A DNA stretch of 7,940 nucleotides, from the NCBI GenBank assembly GCA_021812105.1, contig JAKAOQ010000028.1, positions 1 through 7,940 on the forward strand, given 5' to 3'. A program made the translations under genes and the position numbers. The stretch is from Microcaldota archaeon. GTDB taxonomy: Archaea > Micrarchaeota > Micrarchaeia > Micrarchaeales > Micrarchaeaceae. The notes beneath the pieces were generated by a model. The model searched no databases, was not told the DNA's origin, and saw only the letters and a list, made by a program, of their open reading frames with translations. Of the stretch, positions 5,342 to 7,940 are shown one piece after another (within the stretch, counting starts at the first letter, position 1; each line of letters opens with the position of its first letter).

Positions 5342-6112
5342 AATTTTATTTTTCAATCTCTCTGAAGGGTCATCCTCCCTCAGCATTCTAATATGCTTGC
5401 TAAAAAGCTCTTTCTCCTCTTTTTGAGAAAGAGCATAGATGCGCTCAAACTTCGCTATCTCCTCTTCACCAAGTGACCTTATACCGTTCTTGTCGATTAC
5501 GCTGATTGTTATGGGCTCCATAAGCTTTTGCGCAGAAACCTCCATAGTATCTTTTATTGTTTTGTACGCCAGAAAGCTTCCCTCTTCAATGGAAAGCCTT
5601 TCCCGGTGCGCGCTCAGGTACGCATTTGCTATAGTATCCCCTACTCCTATTGCAAGCTTGTTTATCTTGTTGGTGCTGTCGTTGTATATGTTTAAAAGAG
5701 AATCATCAGAGATAACTGCTGCTTCTCCTCCCTTTTTCTCTTCGTAGCTTGCCATAACTATCGCGGCGGACAGGAGGCTTTCTATGCTCTCGTCCTCTTC
5801 TTCCGGATCGTGCCCATTTGCCCTCTTCATCCTGATTATATGCTTGTATTTTGTCTCAGAAAATTCATCGAGCATAGCATCCTTTACATCCTCCACGCTT
5901 TTTGATCTTGTCAGTTTCTTCTTCAATATTTTGTATACTCCTTCTATTACGCTGGAATCTCCCACTCCGGAAAATAAGAACGTGTTATTTATTCTCCTTA
6001 TTTTTTCCCCACGCATCATTATGCCGCTATCCTTAGAGTAGTTCATCTCAAATCCGCTGTCTGCAGCTAGCACTACCCCATCAGTACATGATACATACAC
6101 TACAAGCGTCAT
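5339..6112 (-). CDS. Proteasome-fold Ntn hydrolase with exposed N-terminal Thr
   Basis: The 257-residue protein begins MTLVVYVSCTDGVVLAAD. Methionine aminopeptidase removes Met before Thr, so mature Thr1 would be the nucleophile and Asp (residue 18) becomes Asp17, exactly as in proteasome beta subunits and HslV. GEKIRRI (35-41) supplies the Lys33 counterpart, and FLFSGVGD (45-52) matches the following strand and pocket. There is no propeptide, as in HslV and Anbu. LAIGVGDTIANAYL (153-166) and EEGSFLAYKTIKDT (176-189) match the helical half of the fold. The D-x-x-S-G motif of classical beta subunits is not seen; KLMEPITIS occupies that place. An acidic insertion (EEEDE, 104-108) and a charged C-terminal tail make it about 50 residues longer than typical beta subunits. 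ATG 6112 follows GGTGG at 4-5 bases. It is the first gene of a two-gene operon with the Ser-type paralogue. The peptidase role is inferred from the fold; the substrate is unknown. Confidence 0.85.
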   Translation of the reverse strand: MTLVVYVSCTDGVVLAADSGFEMNYSKDSGIMMRGEKIRRINNTFLFSGVGDSSVIEGVYKILKKKLTRSKSVEDVKDAMLDEFSETKYKHIIRMKRANGHDPEEEDESIESLLSAAIVMASYEEKKGGEAAVISDDSLLNIYNDSTNKINKLAIGVGDTIANAYLSAHRERLSIEEGSFLAYKTIKDTMEVSAQKLMEPITISVIDKNGIRSLGEEEIAKFERIYALSQKEEKELFSKHIRMLREDDPSERLKNKI

Positions 6113-6116
6113 GCAC

Positions 6117-6152
6117 CCACCACTAGTAGTATTAGCTCAAAAAAATTATAAA
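6117..6152 (-). promoter_or_regulatory. Promoter and Shine-Dalgarno of the Ntn-hydrolase pair
   Basis: On the minus strand TTTATAATT (6152-6144) lies 32-40 bases before ATG 6112, and GGTGG (6121-6117) lies four bases before it. A run of seven T directly after the TATA box could also end transcripts coming from the upstream genes. Confidence 0.55.
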
Positions 6153-6311
6153 CATTGTGCAAAATTCCTTTTCTTTCCTGCGTTTGCGGATGTAGAACAA
6201 AGCTCTGTATAAAACCGTTGTGCATCTCTAGGGATTTAGACCGGATCCTTCTCTGCAGTTACCTCATTCAAAATTTCGGTAAATGACCTGTGCTCAGTCA
6301 TTGGAATATGG
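6153..6311. other. Spacer with no convincing gene
   Basis: Between the tRNA-binding pseudogene and the Ntn promoter I find no tRNA and no strong frame. A 21-codon minus-strand frame (6301-6236, beginning MTEHRSFTEIL and ending at TAA) starts ten bases after the pseudogene's end but has no ribosome site. A 38-codon frame (6225-6109) runs through the promoter and overlaps the next ATG. Neither can be supported as coding. Confidence 0.3.
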
Positions 6312-6668
6312 TTATGCTATTCGGTCCCCTGGTTTGGTTTTCTCCGGATCGTTCGGAGTCAACAGTATTACTCCATCGCTCGTGAGCGCACCCAAAACAA
6401 GGGCCTCTGAAATGAAGTTTGCAACCTGCTTTGGTGCAAAATTAGTCACCGCCACGATCTTCATCCCCATGAGTTTGTCCTTCTTATAATTCGTAATCTG
6501 GGCCGAAGACCTCTTGATTCCAAGTTCTCCAAAATTGATCTATAATCTGTACGCAGGTCTTCTTGCCTCCGGAAAGTCTTGGACATCAATTATTGTACCT
6601 ACCCTGATCTCAACTTTCGAAAAATCATCATAGCTTATTGTAATCTGTTTTTCACCTGCCTTATCCAT
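6312..6668 (-). pseudogene. CsaA/Trbp-like tRNA-binding domain protein interrupted by TAG
   Basis: Read on the minus strand from ATG 6668, 42 codons are followed by TAG (6542-6540) and then 75 more codons in the same frame to TAA at 6312. The joined protein matches the OB-fold tRNA-binding domain of CsaA, Trbp111 and the C-terminus of MetRS. FSKVEIRVGTI, FPEARRPAYRL, then INFGELGIKRSSAQIT, IVAVTNFAPKQV, SEALVLGA and GVILLTP appear in the correct order and spacing at normal length (about 118 residues). The stop falls inside the strand PAYRL-x-INFG, where relatives commonly have a Glu, Lys, Gln or Val codon, so one base change explains it. The rest of the frame is undamaged, so the lesion is recent, a sequencing error, or a read-through site. 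TAG is an ordinary stop for three other reading frames here. Family function: structure-dependent tRNA binding, or export-chaperone activity in bacterial CsaA. Confidence 0.85.
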
Positions 6669-6689
6669 AATACTGTTTTTCCGGAAGCG

Positions 6690-6697
6690 TTTATAAA
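6690..6697 (-). promoter_or_regulatory. TATA box of the tRNA-binding-domain gene
   Basis: The palindromic TTTATAAA lies 22-29 bases before ATG 6668, so a transcription start at or next to the ATG and a leaderless mRNA are expected. No GGTG motif is present. A preserved promoter argues against an old, fully decayed pseudogene. Confidence 0.5.
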
Positions 6698-6796
6698 CTA
6701 TTGTATCGTCATTCTTCAAGTTATTACTGCGGCTTTTAATTCATCCTGGTCTTGTTAATTCATTCATCCTATCTTCAGGTTTTTCCATATATCAAA

Positions 6797-7940
6797 TCAC
6801 ATCTCAACTTCCTCTAGCCTAAGCCAGTTTCCGATCTTCGCCCTCTCGCGTACCTCGTCTAGCGTGTATTTTCTGAGGAGTCTGCCGTCCCTGAATACTT
6901 CAACGAGTTCGTCTCTGCCTGGATCGCTATCACTTTCCGTGTAATATGTTGCGTGTACCTTTACGAGCTTCAGTCTCCCTGCCTTGGAGTTCTTACCAGG
7001 ATCGGTTATCGGCTCCTTGTATACGTTCCGTTCTTCGCCGTTTACGGTAACGCTGGAGCATTTGAACGCAAACTTCTGAGTGTCCCTGTTCAGCTTCTGC
7101 AACAGCGCGCCTCCCATCCCGAACGATACGTTGTCGGCTGACCATTTGTGTATCCTCATATTTTCGAGTATGTCGCGTGCCATTGCGTAATCCATACCGT
7201 CTCCCTGGATTACTCTTATCTTGTCGTTTAATACCCTATAGCCTTTGCTGTTTATCGTGTATCCAAACCTATCTCCAAGTATATTTAGTACGTCCAAGAC
7301 TACATCTGGTGGGTTGCCCGAGTCTGGCCTTACCACAACCACCCCCTCCCTGCCAAGCACCTTTTCCTTGAGTTTATCTCCCCAAATATCGCTGCACGCC
7401 TTGTATATGTTGTATGAATCTGAAACTACGGCTACCGTTCCGTTTGGGAACTGCTCTAGCATGTTCCTCATCGCTTCGGCTTCGTGAGATCTGCCCCACG
7501 CCGTTATGGTAGAATGTTCGGCCGCAGGGACTGAGAATCCCGCCATCTCCGCATCGTAGTAGTCGCGCAATAGGATCAACGAAGCGATTGTATCTGTGCC
7601 TTTAAAGTTGACAAGATGCGCTGCCCCTCCAATCCCGGCGGACTCGACAGAAGAGACTCCCCTAAACCCAAAATCGTGCAACTTGAAGTCTATAAGTTCC
7701 GGATTACCCGTGTCATCTAGATACTCGAGTATGCGGCTCTTCATGTTCCTGGATAGCGTTGCTACGGTGGTGGGATACCATGTCTGTACGAGCAGGGTCT
7801 CCAAATAGTTCGTAAGCCAGTAGCACTTTGGATCTGTGTTCTCGACCGTTATGAGTACATTATGCGTCTGCACTACGCTCCCCTCTGGTACTGCCTTTAT
7901 ACTTACCGGTAGCATCCCTCCGTGCTCCCTAAGTATATAC
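6797..7940 (-). CDS. nadV: Nicotinamide phosphoribosyltransferase (NAMPT/NadV), N-terminus cut by right edge
   Basis: NAMPT joins nicotinamide and PRPP to give NMN, the first step of NAD salvage from nicotinamide. The visible frame closely follows animal and bacterial NAMPT: LPVSIKAVPEG, VENTDPKCYWLTNYLET, DFGFRGVSS, AAHLVNFKGTDT, VPAAEHSTITAWG, VVSDSYNIY, VVRPDSGNPPD, VIQGDGMD, FGMGGALLQKLNRD and FKCSS. Counting from Met at 7915, His134 matches the catalytic His247 of human NAMPT, Arg85 and Asp108 match Arg196 and Asp219 of the nicotinamide site, and Arg196/Asp198 lie in the phosphoribosyl-binding RPDSG. That Met is internal: the frame stays open to the edge, and the extra residues YILREHGG resemble the family. 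About 90-110 N-terminal residues are missing compared with full-length enzymes of 460-490. The C-terminus ends normally at TGA. It is probably cytosolic and lies upstream of the tRNA-binding gene, which has its own promoter. NAMPT is sparse among archaea, so transfer is plausible but untested. Confidence 0.95.
   Translation of the reverse strand, partial: YILREHGGMLPVSIKAVPEGSVVQTHNVLITVENTDPKCYWLTNYLETLLVQTWYPTTVATLSRNMKSRILEYLDDTGNPELIDFKLHDFGFRGVSSVESAGIGGAAHLVNFKGTDTIASLILLRDYYDAEMAGFSVPAAEHSTITAWGRSHEAEAMRNMLEQFPNGTVAVVSDSYNIYKACSDIWGDKLKEKVLGREGVVVVRPDSGNPPDVVLDVLNILGDRFGYTINSKGYRVLNDKIRVIQGDGMDYAMARDILENMRIHKWSADNVSFGMGGALLQKLNRDTQKFAFKCSSVTVNGEERNVYKEPITDPGKNSKAGRLKLVKVHATYYTESDSDPGRDELVEVFRDGRLLRKYTLDEVRERAKIGNWLRLEEVEM

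Noticed and set aside
5784..6041. Hydrophobic Ser/Phe-rich plus-strand frame that looks like a membrane protein
   Set aside because: Such frames are mirror products of Lys/Glu-rich proteins on the other strand, here the Thr-type Ntn hydrolase.
6109..6225. 38-codon minus-strand frame whose TGA overlaps the ATG of the Thr-type Ntn gene
   Set aside because: The overlap looks like coupling, but the frame runs through the TATA box and T7 tract of that gene, has no ribosome site and shows no family resemblance.
6283..6489. 68-residue plus-strand frame
   Set aside because: It lies opposite the tRNA-binding-domain gene, whose minus-strand translation matches a known family; the plus-strand product resembles nothing.
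1..7940. CRISPR array, insertion sequence or prophage
   Set aside because: No regularly spaced repeats, transposase or integrase frames, or terminal inverted repeats were seen.

Overview
The window looks like chromosomal DNA from an archaeon. It carries an SRP54 GTPase and a DRG-family GTPase with a TGS domain. Its promoters look archaeal: A/T-rich TATA boxes (TTTATA or TTTAAAA type) lie about 30-45 bases before the start codons, several genes have very short leaders, others have GGTG-type Shine-Dalgarno sites, and no bacterial -35/-10 pairs are evident. Compact spacing, divergent proteins and moderate G+C would fit a small-genome DPANN/ARMAN-like lineage such as Micrarchaeota, but that placement is an inference.

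Left part (1-2830): a GT4-type glycosyltransferase, cut by the left edge, is transcribed leftward and diverges from srp54 across a shared A/T-rich promoter region. Downstream of srp54, a tiny convergent gene on the minus strand could encode a 15-residue peptide with nine lysines. It has its own TATA box and a T-rich terminator-like region.

Middle part (2830-4550): the DRG-like GTPase gene and a gene for a small winged-helix-like basic protein read rightward. Each has its own promoter with the same ten-base core at nearly the same distance from its ATG. A perfect 9-bp inverted repeat overlaps the second promoter.

Right part (4550-7940): everything reads leftward. In transcription order these are a NAMPT (nicotinamide phosphoribosyltransferase) gene cut by the right edge, a CsaA/Trbp-like tRNA-binding-domain gene interrupted by one in-frame TAG, and a tightly spaced pair of paralogous proteasome-fold Ntn-hydrolase genes.

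The Ntn pair is the most interesting part. The first protein begins Met-Thr, so Met removal would expose Thr1, with Asp17 and a later Lys in the expected places. The longest reading frame of the second hides this feature, but a strong Shine-Dalgarno site exactly six bases before an in-frame TTG gives a protein that begins Met-Ser and aligns end to end with its partner. I infer a two-component, propeptide-free proteasome/HslV/Anbu-like system with one Thr-type and one Ser-type subunit.
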